A stretch of DNA of 64,000 nucleotides from Bradyrhizobium monzae (lineage in GTDB: Bacteria; Pseudomonadota; Alphaproteobacteria; Rhizobiales; Xanthobacteraceae), in the NCBI RefSeq assembly GCF_021458635.1, contig NZ_JAIRDQ010000007.1, forward strand, positions 186,001 to 250,000. Reading direction: 5' to 3'. This document shows, piece by piece, positions 16,230 to 26,785 of this stretch (its first letter is position 1; each line of letters opens with the position of its first letter). The position numbers and the translations under genes were made by a program. The notes beneath the pieces are model-generated. The model was not told the origin of the DNA. It did not search any database and saw only the letters and a list, made by a program, of their open reading frames with translations.

Positions 16230-16449
16230 CGCAGGGGCTTTGAGAAAACCCTTACCTTACAAAAAGTTATAGCTGCCACACGGGGACGTGACGTCAGCAA
16301 TCCTTCCCTTTTTGACCCCCGATAGGGTATATTGCGCCTGCGTTGGAAATGACCAACGTGGAACATCGCAGCTACGGCCGGCTTTAACCAAGCGGTCGTC
16401 TGCCTGGCCCGCCGCTATCGGGGGCCTGAACCTTTGGAGGGGCTTAACA

Positions 16450-17349
16450 ATGGCCCGTACCGCTGCTCTGCCGGTCCTTAATGGAGAATCCGGCCTTTCC
16501 CGCTACCTCGGCGAAATCCGCAAGTTCCCGATGCTGGAACCCCAGCAGGAATACATGCTCGCCAAGCGCTGGCGTGAACACGATGATCGCGACGCTGCAC
16601 ACCAACTCGTCACCAGCCATCTCCGGCTCGTGGCCAAGATCGCCATGGGCTATCGCGGCTACGGCTTGCCGATTTCCGAGGTCGTCTCGGAAGGCAATGT
16701 CGGCCTGATGCAGGCGGTGAAGCGTTTCGAGCCCGAGAAGGGCTTCCGTCTCGCCACCTACGCGATGTGGTGGATCAAGGCGTCGATTCAAGAGTACATC
16801 CTGCGTTCCTGGTCGCTCGTGAAGATGGGCACCACCGCGAACCAGAAGAAGCTGTTCTTCAACCTGCGCAAGGCGAAGAGCAAGATCAACGCGCTGGACG
16901 AGGGCGATCTCCGCCCCGACCAGGTGAAGATCATTGCCAAGCGCCTCGGCGTCACCGATCAGGACGTGATCGACATGAACCGCCGCCTCGGTGGCGACGC
17001 GTCGCTCAACGCTCCGATCCGCGACGACGGCGAAGCCGGCGAATGGCAGGACTGGCTGGTCGACAATTCGCCCAACCAGGAAGCCCTGCTGGCCGAGCAC
17101 GAGGAATATGACGAACGCCGTGACGCACTGAACGGCGCCATGGGCGTGCTCAACCCGCGCGAACGCCGCATCTTCGAGGCCCGTCGCCTCGCCGATGAGC
17201 CGATGACGCTGGAAGACCTTGCTGCCGAGTTCGGTGTGTCGCGCGAGCGCGTCCGCCAGATCGAGGTCCGCGCCTTCGAGAAGGTGCAGTCCGCGGTCAA
17301 GGGCACGATTGCAAGGGCCGAACAGGCCGCGCTGGAAGCCGCGCACTAA
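16450..17349 (+). CDS. rpoH: RNA polymerase heat-shock sigma factor RpoH
   Basis: 299 residues with a strong Shine-Dalgarno (GGAGGGG, 6 nt before the ATG at 16450). Region 2 contains LVTSHLRLVAKIAMGYRGYGLPISEVVSEGNVGLMQAVKRFEPEKGFRLATYAMWWIKASIQEYILRSWSLVKMGTT, and the RpoH box NQKKLFFNLR follows directly. Region 4 ends with the HTH EEFGVSRERVRQIEVRAFEKVQ-type motif. RpoH directs transcription of heat-shock genes. No hspA lies next to it and no ROSE-type hairpin was identified in its leader, so this is probably not the ROSE-controlled rpoH1 of Bradyrhizobium (inference). An intrinsic terminator follows. Confidence 0.97.
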   Translation: MARTAALPVLNGESGLSRYLGEIRKFPMLEPQQEYMLAKRWREHDDRDAAHQLVTSHLRLVAKIAMGYRGYGLPISEVVSEGNVGLMQAVKRFEPEKGFRLATYAMWWIKASIQEYILRSWSLVKMGTTANQKKLFFNLRKAKSKINALDEGDLRPDQVKIIAKRLGVTDQDVIDMNRRLGGDASLNAPIRDDGEAGEWQDWLVDNSPNQEALLAEHEEYDERRDALNGAMGVLNPRERRIFEARRLADEPMTLEDLAAEFGVSRERVRQIEVRAFEKVQSAVKGTIARAEQAALEAAH

Positions 17350-17394
17350 GCGCGCGGCTCTCGCGTCCACGAATTGGCGGATCGAGACAAGACG

Positions 17395-17424
17395 AAAAAG
17401 CCGGCGGCAACGCCGGCTTTTTTT
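17395..17424 (+). terminator. intrinsic terminator of rpoH
   Basis: GCCGGCG (17400-17406), loop GCAA, CGCCGGC (17411-17417), then seven T. Upstream A residues extend the stem. Confidence 0.9.
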
Positions 17425-17537
17425 GTTGTCTGAGCTGCAGCATGTTCGCAGGAGGCGCCGACGGAGCAACTTGAACGTACGCGACTGCTCAGCCGACCAA
17501 ATATCATCGGGCCGCCTCCAGAGAACGGACACACGCC

Positions 17538-17879
17538 GTGTCGATCATCCTGCAATCCACCGTCGGCGGCTTCTCCGCCCAGTTCATGCGCAAGCTGCCG
17601 CTGGTCGAGCAGGCGATGCGCGACCACGGCCTCGATCCCAGCGAGTTCGTGATCTCCAAGGACTATGCCTCGACCGCGACGATCCCGATCATCGGGCCGT
17701 TCTTCTTCAACTACAGCGTCTATTTCGGCGAGGAGACATTCACCGTCACCGAGCCGAACGACATGGTGTTCCTGGACTACTTCTTCAAACGCGTGCTGGC
17801 CGCGGACGGCCCGCCCGAATTGCCGGAGCAGCCGGGATTGATCCGGCGCCTCTTCGGCTGGATGACGCAGCCGGTGTGA
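17538..17879 (+). CDS. conserved hypothetical protein
   Basis: A 113-residue soluble protein (MSIILQSTVGGFSAQFMRKLPLVEQAMRDHGLDPSEFVISKDY...) with no signal peptide or transmembrane segment. A central hydrophobic patch reads IPIIGPFFFNYSVYF. It starts about 113 nt after the rpoH terminator and ends 3 nt before the end of the convergent amidase gene. No family is recognised. Codon use looks like its neighbours, so I take it as a real gene. Confidence 0.65.
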   Translation: MSIILQSTVGGFSAQFMRKLPLVEQAMRDHGLDPSEFVISKDYASTATIPIIGPFFFNYSVYFGEETFTVTEPNDMVFLDYFFKRVLAADGPPELPEQPGLIRRLFGWMTQPV

Positions 17880-17882
17880 CCG

Positions 17883-18506
17883 TCACTCACCCCACGTCCT
17901 GGCCAGCGTCGCGAGCCAGCAGCCTTCGCAATAGCGGGCGTCCTTGAAGTCGATCCAGTTGTGGGCATAGACGTGGTCGAGCGGGATGCCGTAGCGCGCG
18001 CGCAGCACCTGGACCAGGATCTTCCACGCCGCGACCTGCGCCGCGGTCGGGCCGATCGTGACATCGGGATAGTTGCCGGCGAACTCGACGCCGATCGAAT
18101 TGTCGCGCACGACCTGGTGATAGGTGGACGTGTTGTCGATGTATTTGTTGTCGTTGCGGTTGGCGCCGTCGGTATGGGTCGGCACCAGATCGTCCGGGAC
18201 CGACCAGTAGACCGTGCCGTCGGTCTCGACCCACACCATCACGCCGCGCCGGGTCGGATTCTTGAACTGCTCTTGCGCGCCGCCGCGCGCCGAGCCGGTC
18301 GGCCCTTCGGTCTGGTGCACGATGATGTTGCGCCAGGCATGGGCGTTGGCGACATCGCCCCACGGCGCGAGCCAGACGATCTTCAGGCCGGGAATGTCGG
18401 GCGTACCGCTGCCGCGCGCGAGCTTTGTGAGCTCGGCGTCCATTGCGGCGGCGGGAGCAATCAGCAGAGCGGCGAGAATAGCCGCGACCAGGCGGGACAG
18501 CATCAT
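17883..18506 (-). CDS. secreted N-acetylmuramoyl-L-alanine amidase (Amidase_2 type)
   Basis: 207 residues from the tandem ATG at 18506 with a signal peptide (LVAAILAALLIAPAAAMDA). The catalytic domain resembles amidase_2/PGRP: the first zinc His in NIIVHQTEG, the segment NSIGVEFAGNYPD, and the second His in YAHNWIDFKDARYCEG. Such enzymes cut the MurNAc-L-Ala bond in peptidoglycan. The C-terminal metal motif is unusual (a Cys near the end rather than the common DPG), so the family assignment is good but substrate specificity is less certain. Confidence 0.8.
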   Translation of the reverse strand: MMLSRLVAAILAALLIAPAAAMDAELTKLARGSGTPDIPGLKIVWLAPWGDVANAHAWRNIIVHQTEGPTGSARGGAQEQFKNPTRRGVMVWVETDGTVYWSVPDDLVPTHTDGANRNDNKYIDNTSTYHQVVRDNSIGVEFAGNYPDVTIGPTAAQVAAWKILVQVLRARYGIPLDHVYAHNWIDFKDARYCEGCWLATLARTWGE

Positions 18507-18540
18507 TGGGATCCAACAACGGATCCGAGCGTAGCAGGGT

Positions 18541-19743
18541 TCAGGCGAATTTGCGCGCGGCTTCGACCGGCTCGGGCGCGAGCGGCGGCGCCGGATCATA
18601 AACCGCAAAGTCGTTCTTGCCGTTCTTCTTGGCGGCATAAAGGGCGTGGTCGGCGTGGGCGATCAGGCGGTCCGGGAATTGGCCAACGCCGCGATCCCAT
18701 TCCGCGACGCCGATCGAGATCGCAATCGGGATGTCGTTGCCGGAGCAGCCGGCGGCATCCCGGCGGCAGACCTCGAGCACGCGGCGGGCGATCAGCGCGC
18801 CCTCGCGCATGGAGGAGGACGGCAGCACGACGCAGAACTCGTCACCGCCGGTGCGGGCCAGCATGTCACCGGGCCTGAGCCGCGTCTGCGCCATCAGGGT
18901 GAAGTGCTGCAGGCAGGCATCGCCCGCGGCGTGGCCATGGGTGTCGTTGATGGTCTTGAAGCCGTCGAGGTCGATCACCAGCAGCGAGAACGGCTCGCCG
19001 CTGCGCTCCGAACGGGCGCATTCCTCCGACAGCCGCTGCAGCAGATGGCGGCGGTTGGCGACGCCGGTGAGATCGTCGAGCAGCGCGAGGTCGGCGACCT
19101 CGTTGCGCAAGCGATCCATCGCCATCAGCAGGAAGCCGAAATTGAGCGTCATCGAGAGAAAGAGGAGCCCGAGAACCATGACGGCATGGGCCTGACCGCC
19201 CGCGACCGATGAGAAATCGCCGCCTAGCAGATTGCCAACGGCGCGGGCGACGAAGATGGCGATGATGGTGATGATGACGATGCTGGACAACCAAGCACCG
19301 GGGCTCACGCGGCCTTCCTGCGGCGACAGCAGAAGACGCAAGGCCAGCAGCAGAGGAACGGCCTGTCCGAGCGTGTAGGCGATCATGCGCAATTGCATGT
19401 GGTCGTACGCGACCTTGAAGAACACGACACCGGCGAGGCTCACGATGCCCGCGGCGGCCATGGCACGCCAGGGCACCGGCCGGTCATAGAAGCGGTGAAT
19501 GCCGACTGCAGTAAGGCAGCTCGCCGTAATGATGCCGGCGGCGCCGAGCAGAAGCGGCAAAGGAGAATCGACGAACAGGCGGACCAGGGCCGTCATGGCA
19601 CCGGCCGCACCGACGAAGGCGGATGCCATCCAGAACCGGGCAGCCTCGAACCTCGGATAGGAATACGTGACGTAGGCCCAGGTCAGGCCGAGCGCCGAGA
19701 AGTTGACGACGAAGACCATCCAAAGCGTCGGTACGTTCAGCAT
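18541..19743 (-). CDS. membrane diguanylate cyclase (GGDEF)
   Basis: 400 residues from the ATG at 19743. The N-terminal half has six or seven transmembrane helices (starting MVFVVNFSALGLTWAYVTYS and ending MVLGLLFLSMTLNFGFLLMAM). The cytoplasmic GGDEF domain starts at LALLDDLTGVANRRHLL. The active-site motif GGDEF is intact, and the product-inhibition I-site RPGD lies five residues upstream, so it should make cyclic di-GMP with feedback control. No EAL domain is present. The membrane part could sense a ligand but resembles no named sensor I know. Confidence 0.92.
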   Translation of the reverse strand: MLNVPTLWMVFVVNFSALGLTWAYVTYSYPRFEAARFWMASAFVGAAGAMTALVRLFVDSPLPLLLGAAGIITASCLTAVGIHRFYDRPVPWRAMAAAGIVSLAGVVFFKVAYDHMQLRMIAYTLGQAVPLLLALRLLLSPQEGRVSPGAWLSSIVIITIIAIFVARAVGNLLGGDFSSVAGGQAHAVMVLGLLFLSMTLNFGFLLMAMDRLRNEVADLALLDDLTGVANRRHLLQRLSEECARSERSGEPFSLLVIDLDGFKTINDTHGHAAGDACLQHFTLMAQTRLRPGDMLARTGGDEFCVVLPSSSMREGALIARRVLEVCRRDAAGCSGNDIPIAISIGVAEWDRGVGQFPDRLIAHADHALYAAKKNGKNDFAVYDPAPPLAPEPVEAARKFA

Positions 19744-20158
19744 GGCGCCCGCGATACGCGCAGCGTGCCGCCCCCTGTCTCTGGCAGAAGTTCGTCCATG
19801 ACCCGCCCCCATGTTCTTGCGGAGGATCATGCGCGGTCGCACTTAACGGAACCTCACTGCGATCGTCGAAAGCGCGCCCGTGGTTTTGGATTCGTGAACG
19901 GCGCGTCCGGATTATCAGATCGTTAGGCACGTCGCCGGCGTCGATGCGAGGTCGCGTCGGCCTGCCTCGCGACGCGGATTCGCGACCAGAAATCACCCAA
20001 AACGCATCTGAGCTGTGGATAACGGGATGACACAGATGTGACAGCGCGGGGCAGACGCTCGCGAATCTGCTGAGTTTGTTTTCGAGGATGTTGCGAGGCT
20101 GGCCCTCCGCCGCGCGTTCCTCGTGTCGCGTTTCACCATTAACCCTTAAGAGGATCCT
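19744..20158. other. intergenic stretch without a convincing gene
   Basis: This 415-nt region lies between the diguanylate cyclase start and a tiny Lys-rich ORF. It presumably holds the promoter of the cyclase gene. I see no repeats, hairpins or open frames worth calling. Confidence 0.4.
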
Positions 20159-20230
20159 ATGGCTAAGAAAGCGAAGAAGGCGAAGAAGGCGACGAAGAAA
20201 AAGGCCAAGAAGGCTGCGAAGAAGAAGTAG
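20159..20230 (+). CDS. 23-residue Lys/Ala-rich mini-protein
   Basis: A tiny ORF with a good Shine-Dalgarno (AAGAGGA, 6-7 nt before the ATG) encodes a peptide built only from Lys, Ala, Met and Thr, beginning MAKKAKKAKK and ending KKAAKKK TAG. This resembles the basic tails of histone-H1-like bacterial proteins. The whole peptide would be a free polycation. A 28-nt palindrome and a terminator follow, so a short transcript with its own end is plausible. A repetitive GC-rich codon pattern could also arise by slippage, and translation is unproven. Confidence 0.5.
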   Translation: MAKKAKKAKKATKKKAKKAAKKK

Positions 20231-20245
20231 CGCAGCAAGTTCTTT

Positions 20246-20273
20246 GCCCGGGCGGAGCATGCTCCGCTCGGGC
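20246..20273. repeat. 28-nt inverted repeat after the mini-protein
   Basis: Arms of 13 nt (GCCCGGGCGGAGC / GCTCCGCTCGGGC, one G-T) are separated by AT. No T-run follows, so it is a strong hairpin but not by itself a classic terminator. Confidence 0.6.
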
Positions 20274-20300
20274 CTCAGTGAGGTCAGAGATCGAAAACGG

Positions 20301-20322
20301 CGGGCGCGGTGCCCGTTTTTTT
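20301..20322 (+). terminator. intrinsic terminator
   Basis: CGGGC, loop GCGGT, GCCCG, followed by seven T. It lies between the plus-strand Lys-rich mini-protein and the convergent LysE gene. Confidence 0.75.
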
Positions 20323-20327
20323 ATTGC

Positions 20328-20939
20328 CTAGCGCTCGGCAAAGGCGAGCTTGGCACCTAGCAGGGCAAAGCCAGCCGCAAAGGAGCGGCGCAGCCAGGCC
20401 ATCACGCCGGGGCGGGAGATGACGCGCTCGCGCACGGAAGCCGCGCAGAGGCCGTAGACCACGAACACCACGAAGGTCATGGCCATGAAGGCGCCGCTCA
20501 ATTCCAGCATCCGCGCCAGCACCGAAGCCTCGTCCGCCGCGATGAACTGCGGCAGGAAGGCCAGGAAGAAGATCGAGAGCTTTGGGTTGAGGATGTTGAT
20601 GAGGAAGCCGGTGACGATGACCCGGCCGCTCGAGCGCTCCTTGATCTCACCGTCGACCGCGAGCGCGCCGGTTTCACGCAGCGCCTGCCAGGACATGTAG
20701 AGCAGATAGGCCACGCCGCACCATTTCAGCGCGGCAAAGGCGAGCGCGCTGGTGTGCAGCACGGCGGCGAGGCCAAGCATCGCCGCGATCATGTGCGGCA
20801 CGATCCCGAGCGTGCAGCCGAACGCCGCCGCGACGCTTGCGCGCGAGCCGCGGGTAAGTGCGGCGGCCAAGGTGTAAAGCACGCCGGTGCCGGGCGACGC
20901 CACGACGATGAGCGAGGTAAGCAGGAAGGACCAGGACAT
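20328..20939 (-). CDS. LysE/RhtB-family amino-acid exporter
   Basis: A 203-residue membrane protein with about six helices. The family start is visible: LLTSLIVVASPGTGVLYTLAAALTRGSRASVAAAFGCTLGIVPHM (the SPGP-like motif of LysE proteins appears as SPGTG). The later segment GFLINILNPKLSIFFLAFLPQF is also characteristic. The family exports amino acids or homoserine lactone-like solutes. The substrate cannot be told from sequence. A second paralogue lies at 32046-32666. Confidence 0.9.
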   Translation of the reverse strand: MSWSFLLTSLIVVASPGTGVLYTLAAALTRGSRASVAAAFGCTLGIVPHMIAAMLGLAAVLHTSALAFAALKWCGVAYLLYMSWQALRETGALAVDGEIKERSSGRVIVTGFLINILNPKLSIFFLAFLPQFIAADEASVLARMLELSGAFMAMTFVVFVVYGLCAASVRERVISRPGVMAWLRRSFAAGFALLGAKLAFAER

Positions 20940-20997
20940 GCCTCGTCCCTACCACCCCTGACGCTTGCCGGGAAGTCACGACGCGGTCAGCCGCTCC

Positions 20998-21372
20998 TCA
21001 ATTCAGCGCTGCGATTTCGGCCTCGCGCAGGACATCGAGCGGCGCCCACGGCTTGGCCCAGAACTTTGCGCCGTCAGGCAAGGGCTGCATCAGGGGGCGG
21101 CCCGAGGTGACGACGACGTCGAGCTTCGGATTGCGATCCTTGGCGACATGCGCGAGCTCGACGCCGTTCATGGGGCCGGCGAGCTGCACGTCGGTCAGCA
21201 TCAGGCACAGCGCGCCGGCACTCTGGTCCAGCACACGCTCGGCCGCTTCCGCACTCTCACACTGGATGACATGATACCCGCTCTCCTCCAGCAGGAGACA
21301 GAGCATCTCCCGCTGCATGAGGTCGTCTTCAACGATCAACGCGGTCGCTCGATACGGCTGGGGCTGTCCCAT
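20998..21372 (-). CDS. single-domain response regulator
   Basis: A 124-residue CheY-like receiver: ALIVEDDLMQREML acidic pocket, phospho-acceptor Asp61 in LMLTDVQLAGPMNG, VVTSGRP with the conserved Ser/Thr, and FWAKPW Lys. There is no output domain and no kinase next to it. It probably acts by protein interaction or in a phosphorelay with a distant kinase. The stand-alone LMLTDVQL type is common in rhizobia next to HWE-type kinases (recalled). Confidence 0.85.
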   Translation of the reverse strand: MGQPQPYRATALIVEDDLMQREMLCLLLEESGYHVIQCESAEAAERVLDQSAGALCLMLTDVQLAGPMNGVELAHVAKDRNPKLDVVVTSGRPLMQPLPDGAKFWAKPWAPLDVLREAEIAALN

Positions 21373-21497
21373 CTGGCTGCTCCAATGCTCGAATCCGCCT
21401 TAAGTAACGTGAGTTAAGGAGGGGGGAGCCGATATGGTTCGGTTCCAAACTGAAAATATGTACATTGAAGTTCCGTTTGGGATTGAGGGAGCCATCC

Positions 21498-22341
21498 ATG
21501 ACTGCGATTCGCGGCGCCGCCGCCATCACGGGAGCGGCGAGCGGCATCGGCCGTGCGCTGGCGATCGAACTGGCAAATCGCGGCTGCGACCTTGCGCTCG
21601 CCGATCGCGACGAGGCCGGAATGAAAAACGCTCGCTGCCGAGATCGGCCAAGGAAACGACAAAGCGCGCAAGATCAGCCTGCATCGCGTCGATGTCAGCG
21701 AGCCCGGCGAGATCGCGCAATTCGCAAGCGAGGCGATCGCGGCGCATCCCGCGCTCGACATCCTCGTCAACAACGCCGGGGTGGCGCTGCTTGGGCAGTT
21801 CGAGGAGATCGACCAGGCGCAGATGGACTGGCTGTTCGACATCAATTTCTGGGGCGTGGTGCACGGCACCCGCGCCTTCCTGCCGCATCTGAAGACGCGC
21901 CCCGAAGCGCACATCGTCAACGTCTCCTCGATCTTCGGCATCATCGCGCCGCCCGGACAGTCGGCCTATGCGGCCGCCAAATTCGCGGTGCGCGGCTTCT
22001 CCGAGAGCGTGCGGCACGAGCTCGCGGTCGCGGGCAGCCCGGTCAGACTGTCGGTGGTGCATCCCGGCGGTGTCGCCACGAGCATCGCGCGTTCCTCGCG
22101 CACCGGCATTGGCGTCACCGACAACGCCCGCCGCGCGCAGATGATCGACCGGTTCGAGGCAGCGGCGCGGACGACGCCCAAGGACGCGGCGCTCCGCATC
22201 ATCAAGGGCATCGAGAGAAACGAGCCGCGCATCCTGATCGGCAACGATGCAAGGTTCATGGACATCCTGCAGCGCTTCCGCCCGGGAACGTACTGGGCGC
22301 CGTTGCAGCGGAAGCTGGAGAAGATGGCAAAGGGGAAGTGA
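21498..22341 (+). pseudogene. SDR-family oxidoreductase, frameshifted
   Basis: The first part (from the ATG at 21498: AAAITGAASGIGRALAIELANRGCDLALADRDEAGMK) carries the Rossmann TGxxxGIG motif. The rest, in another frame, carries NNAGVALLGQF, INVSS-like VNVSSIFG and the YAAAK catalytic motif and runs to 22341. The reading frame breaks at a run of five A (21624-21628); with four A the frame continues as MKTLAAEIGQGNDKARKISLHRVDVSEPGE, a normal SDR. So a single-base insertion inactivates the gene, or it is a sequencing error. The intact protein would have about 280 residues and be an NAD(P)-dependent dehydrogenase of unknown substrate. Confidence 0.85.
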
Positions 22342-22376
22342 GTGAGACGCGATGGCGTCGCCTCACCCTCCGCTGT

Positions 22377-22466
22377 CGTAGGGTGGGCAAAGCGTAGCGT
22401 GCCCACGACTTCGGACATCGGATGGCAACGGTGGGCACGGCGCTTCGCGCCTTTGCCCACCCTACG
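22377..22466. repeat. intergenic palindromic repeat, GTGGGC family (copy 1)
   Basis: About 90 nt framed by CGTAGGGTGGGCAAAG and CTTTGCCCACCCTACG, with internal GTGCCCAC / GTGGGCAC arms. A similar copy lies at 44587-44683 and a half copy at 36141-36182. All are in intergenic DNA. This is a dispersed non-autonomous palindromic element, probably folding as a long hairpin when transcribed. Confidence 0.85.
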
Positions 22467-22481
22467 AGACTGAGTATGTGG

Positions 22482-23288
22482 CTACTGCCCCACCAGCCTG
22501 TCCGCAAAATACCCGATCGTCTTGCGATAGATCACCGCCCTGTTCCACTCGCGCATCGCGTCGAAATTGGCGGAGCCTTCGTCATAGGGCTGGCCCATCT
22601 TGAAGCCGTTCGAATGCAGCAGGTTCGCCGTCGAGGCGAGCACGTCGGGGACGCTGTGGCGGAGGTCGACATGGCCGTCGCCGTCGAAATCGACGCCGTA
22701 TTTGATATAGGACGACGGCAGGAACTGGGTCTGGCCGATCTCGCCGGCATAGGCGCCGATGAGGTCGCGCAGCGGCAGGTCGCCGCGTTGCACGATCTTG
22801 AGCGCGGCGAGCAGCTCGCCCTGAAACAGCTCGGTGCGGCGGCAATCATGCGCCAGCGTCGCAAGCGTGCGGATCACCGGCAGCTTGCCCATGTCGCCCT
22901 TGCCGAAATCGCTCTCCAGGCCCCAGATCGCGACCAGGATCTGCCGGGGCACGCCAAACTGCTGCTCGATGCGCGAGAGCAGCGCGGCATGACGCTGCAG
23001 CAGCGCACGGCCGCCGTTGATGCGGCCGGGCCCGACGCGGGTCGAGACATACTGCTCGAAGCTTTTGTTGAACGTGTAGCGCTGGCGCCGGTCGAAGGCG
23101 AGCACGGCGCCATCCTGGGTGATGCCGCCGAACGCCGCGCTGGTCACCCCCGCCGAAACGCCGGCGGCCTGCGCCTCCGCCGTCATGCCGGCGACGAAGC
23201 TGTTGAAGTCGCCGCCGCATCGCGCGGCCTCGGCCGACCCGCCGGCCAGACAAACGATCGAAGCGACGGCGAGAGCGTATCTCAACAT
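22482..23288 (-). CDS. MltB-like lytic murein transglycosylase
   Basis: 268 residues from the ATG at 23288, with a signal peptide (LAVASIVCLAGGSAEA). The domain is the SLT_2/MltB type: VPRQILVAIWGLESDFGKGDMGKLPVIRTLATLAHD with the catalytic Glu in WGLESDFG, and GAYAGEIGQTQFLPSSYIKYGVDFDGDGHVDL. It cuts peptidoglycan glycan strands to 1,6-anhydro products. No C-terminal peptidoglycan-binding domain is present and no lipobox is evident, so this is the short secreted form. Confidence 0.9.
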   Translation of the reverse strand: MLRYALAVASIVCLAGGSAEAARCGGDFNSFVAGMTAEAQAAGVSAGVTSAAFGGITQDGAVLAFDRRQRYTFNKSFEQYVSTRVGPGRINGGRALLQRHAALLSRIEQQFGVPRQILVAIWGLESDFGKGDMGKLPVIRTLATLAHDCRRTELFQGELLAALKIVQRGDLPLRDLIGAYAGEIGQTQFLPSSYIKYGVDFDGDGHVDLRHSVPDVLASTANLLHSNGFKMGQPYDEGSANFDAMREWNRAVIYRKTIGYFADRLVGQ

Positions 23289-23439
23289 GCGGGAAAATCC
23301 TTGGGAACGCGGAAGGCGGCGCGCGATCATGCCCGGGAACTGGATTCGCGTCAAAGCGGCACGGGCAAAACAGGGGTATGGTGCCAGCATCGTAGACTCC
23401 AGACATTGGCGCCTTCCGGCGCCGCATCCGGAGAGAGTC

Positions 23440-23556
23440 ATGCGATTCACCATCACGCCCGACGGCGCGGACATCTCGCTGCGCATGATCGCAGGCCTGC
23501 TGCAGCCCAATCCCTGCCACCACGCGTGTGCTCGCTGCGTTGCGAAAGCGCGGTGA
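23440..23556 (+). CDS. possible 38-residue protein
   Basis: An ATG 3 nt after GGAGAGAG opens a short frame (MRFTITPDGADISLRMIAGLLQ... ending HHACARCVAKAR). The Shine-Dalgarno is good and the His/Cys-rich end is curious, but no family is recognised and translation is uncertain. It could be the truncated start of a lost gene. Confidence 0.3.
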   Translation: MRFTITPDGADISLRMIAGLLQPNPCHHACARCVAKAR

Positions 23557-23751
23557 GATGAACAAGCTATTTTGGCGATCGAAGCATCCGCTTTTCGAAA
23601 CTGAGGAACCCGTGATGCCATTGGCTGCATGTCTGATGCGCTCGCTGCGACATCAACACCACGACGATTTATCTTGCCATCGCAGAGCGCAAGCTATAGT
23701 CTTCTATCTCAGGTTGTTGCCCTGCCAGCCCCGGGCGACGCTGAAGACCAA

Positions 23752-23788
23752 AAATAAACGGCGGGCTTATCGGCCCGCCGTTTATTTG
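23752..23788. terminator. bidirectional hairpin upstream of the 78-residue gene
   Basis: ACGGCGGGC-TTATCG-GCCCGCCGT is flanked by A-rich and T-rich tracts (AAAAATAA / TTATTT). It closely resembles the terminator at 24211-24246 on the other side of the same small gene. Confidence 0.7.
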
Positions 23789-23937
23789 TGGGTGGGGTCG
23801 CACCGGACCATGCGAAGCGCTCAGCCCCCCGGTCGGACAAACAAAATCGCCAAACGATTGCCAGAAAGCTGCTGGATTGACGCTGGCGGCTGTTGAAGTC
23901 ATTTGACTGCGGCGCCCTTATCGACGACAAGCCCGCC

Positions 23938-24174
23938 ATGGCCAAAAAACCCGGTACCAATCCCAAGGGCGAATTCGCCTTTTTCAACGTCTTCTACGAA
24001 GACGGCTCCCAACGCTCCAACCGGCGCGTACCTTCGGAGCTGCTCGGCGGCCTCGATGGCGACGAGCCCGCCCGCGCCTACATCATGGAGCAGGACCGCG
24101 AGATCGCGGAAAAGAGCGGCCGCCCGCCGATGGAGATCAAGAGCCTCGACCGCGTCGGGGCGAAGAAGAAGTAG
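23938..24174 (+). CDS. small conserved hypothetical protein
   Basis: 78 residues from the ATG at 23938: MAKKPGTNPKGEFAFFNVFYEDGSQRSNRRVPSELLGGLDGDEPARAYIMEQDREIAEKSGRPPMEIKSL ending in VGAKKK. It is soluble and charged and has no cysteine. It is bracketed by two near-identical hairpins and lies convergent to rpoD. Similar small proteins occur in Bradyrhizobium-type genomes (recalled), but the function is unknown. Confidence 0.65.
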   Translation: MAKKPGTNPKGEFAFFNVFYEDGSQRSNRRVPSELLGGLDGDEPARAYIMEQDREIAEKSGRPPMEIKSLDRVGAKKK

Positions 24175-24210
24175 GCTCGACCCGCGGCACACGCGAAGCG
24201 ACAGCGCAAC

Positions 24211-24246
24211 GAAAAACGGCGGGCTTTCGGCCCGCCGTTTTCGTTT
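24211..24246. terminator. bidirectional terminator between the small gene and rpoD
   Basis: AAAACGGCGGGC-TTTCG-GCCCGCCGTTTT is a 12-bp stem with A/T flanks that works in both orientations for the convergent 78-residue gene and rpoD. Confidence 0.9.
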
Positions 24247-24261
24247 GGATGGATACCTCGA

Positions 24262-26406
<2,145 letters not shown>

Positions 26407-26785
26407 CCATTGCTCCTAAACGCGCTTCATACGGAAGGCCGATCGGCCCGCCCGCGTGAATTCACTTGAACCTGTTGCTCGACGCTCTCGCTTCGTCAGA
26501 TCTCGACACGGAAAGGGCGGCGCGAACATCTGATCGCCACCCCGACCTTTCTCTCGCCGGATTTGCCTAACGCTTCGTGAGCCTCTTTGTCGCAGCGGAT
26601 GCAGGTGAAGTGCCAACAGCTATTGCGCGGATTCATTCCTGACGCGTCTGTTCTGCCTGCGGCCGCCTGGGGGCCAAAGTGCTACAAGACCGTTAAGCCT
26701 CGATTAACCCTGTTTTTGCCGCCAAACCTTGGATTTGGCGAGTCTTTTAGCGGCTCCGGTCCCGGCCGTCCGCATGATTCTTTCA
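26407..26785. other. dnaG-rpoD intergenic region
   Basis: This 379-nt region presumably contains the rpoD promoter (minus strand). An inverted repeat (CGCCAAA at 26720-26726, TTTGGCG at 26734-26740, 7-nt loop) lies just after the dnaG end. I could not pick a convincing -35/-10 pair or RpoH promoter by eye. Confidence 0.4.

Larger units (their letters stand above)
23289..23937. other. 650-nt stretch with one doubtful small ORF and a bidirectional hairpin
   Basis: It contains a weak 38-codon ORF (23440-23556) and a strong hairpin at 23752-23788. Otherwise I see only short frames without protein character. It includes the promoter regions of the divergent MltB-like gene and the small gene at 23938. 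Confidence 0.4.

Noticed and set aside
16301..16335. TTGACC and TATATT upstream of rpoH as a promoter
   Set aside because: The two boxes are only 10 bp apart, too close for a sigma-70 promoter.
22422..23561. 379-codon plus-strand frame opposite the MltB-like gene
   Set aside because: Antisense shadow; starts inside a palindromic repeat.
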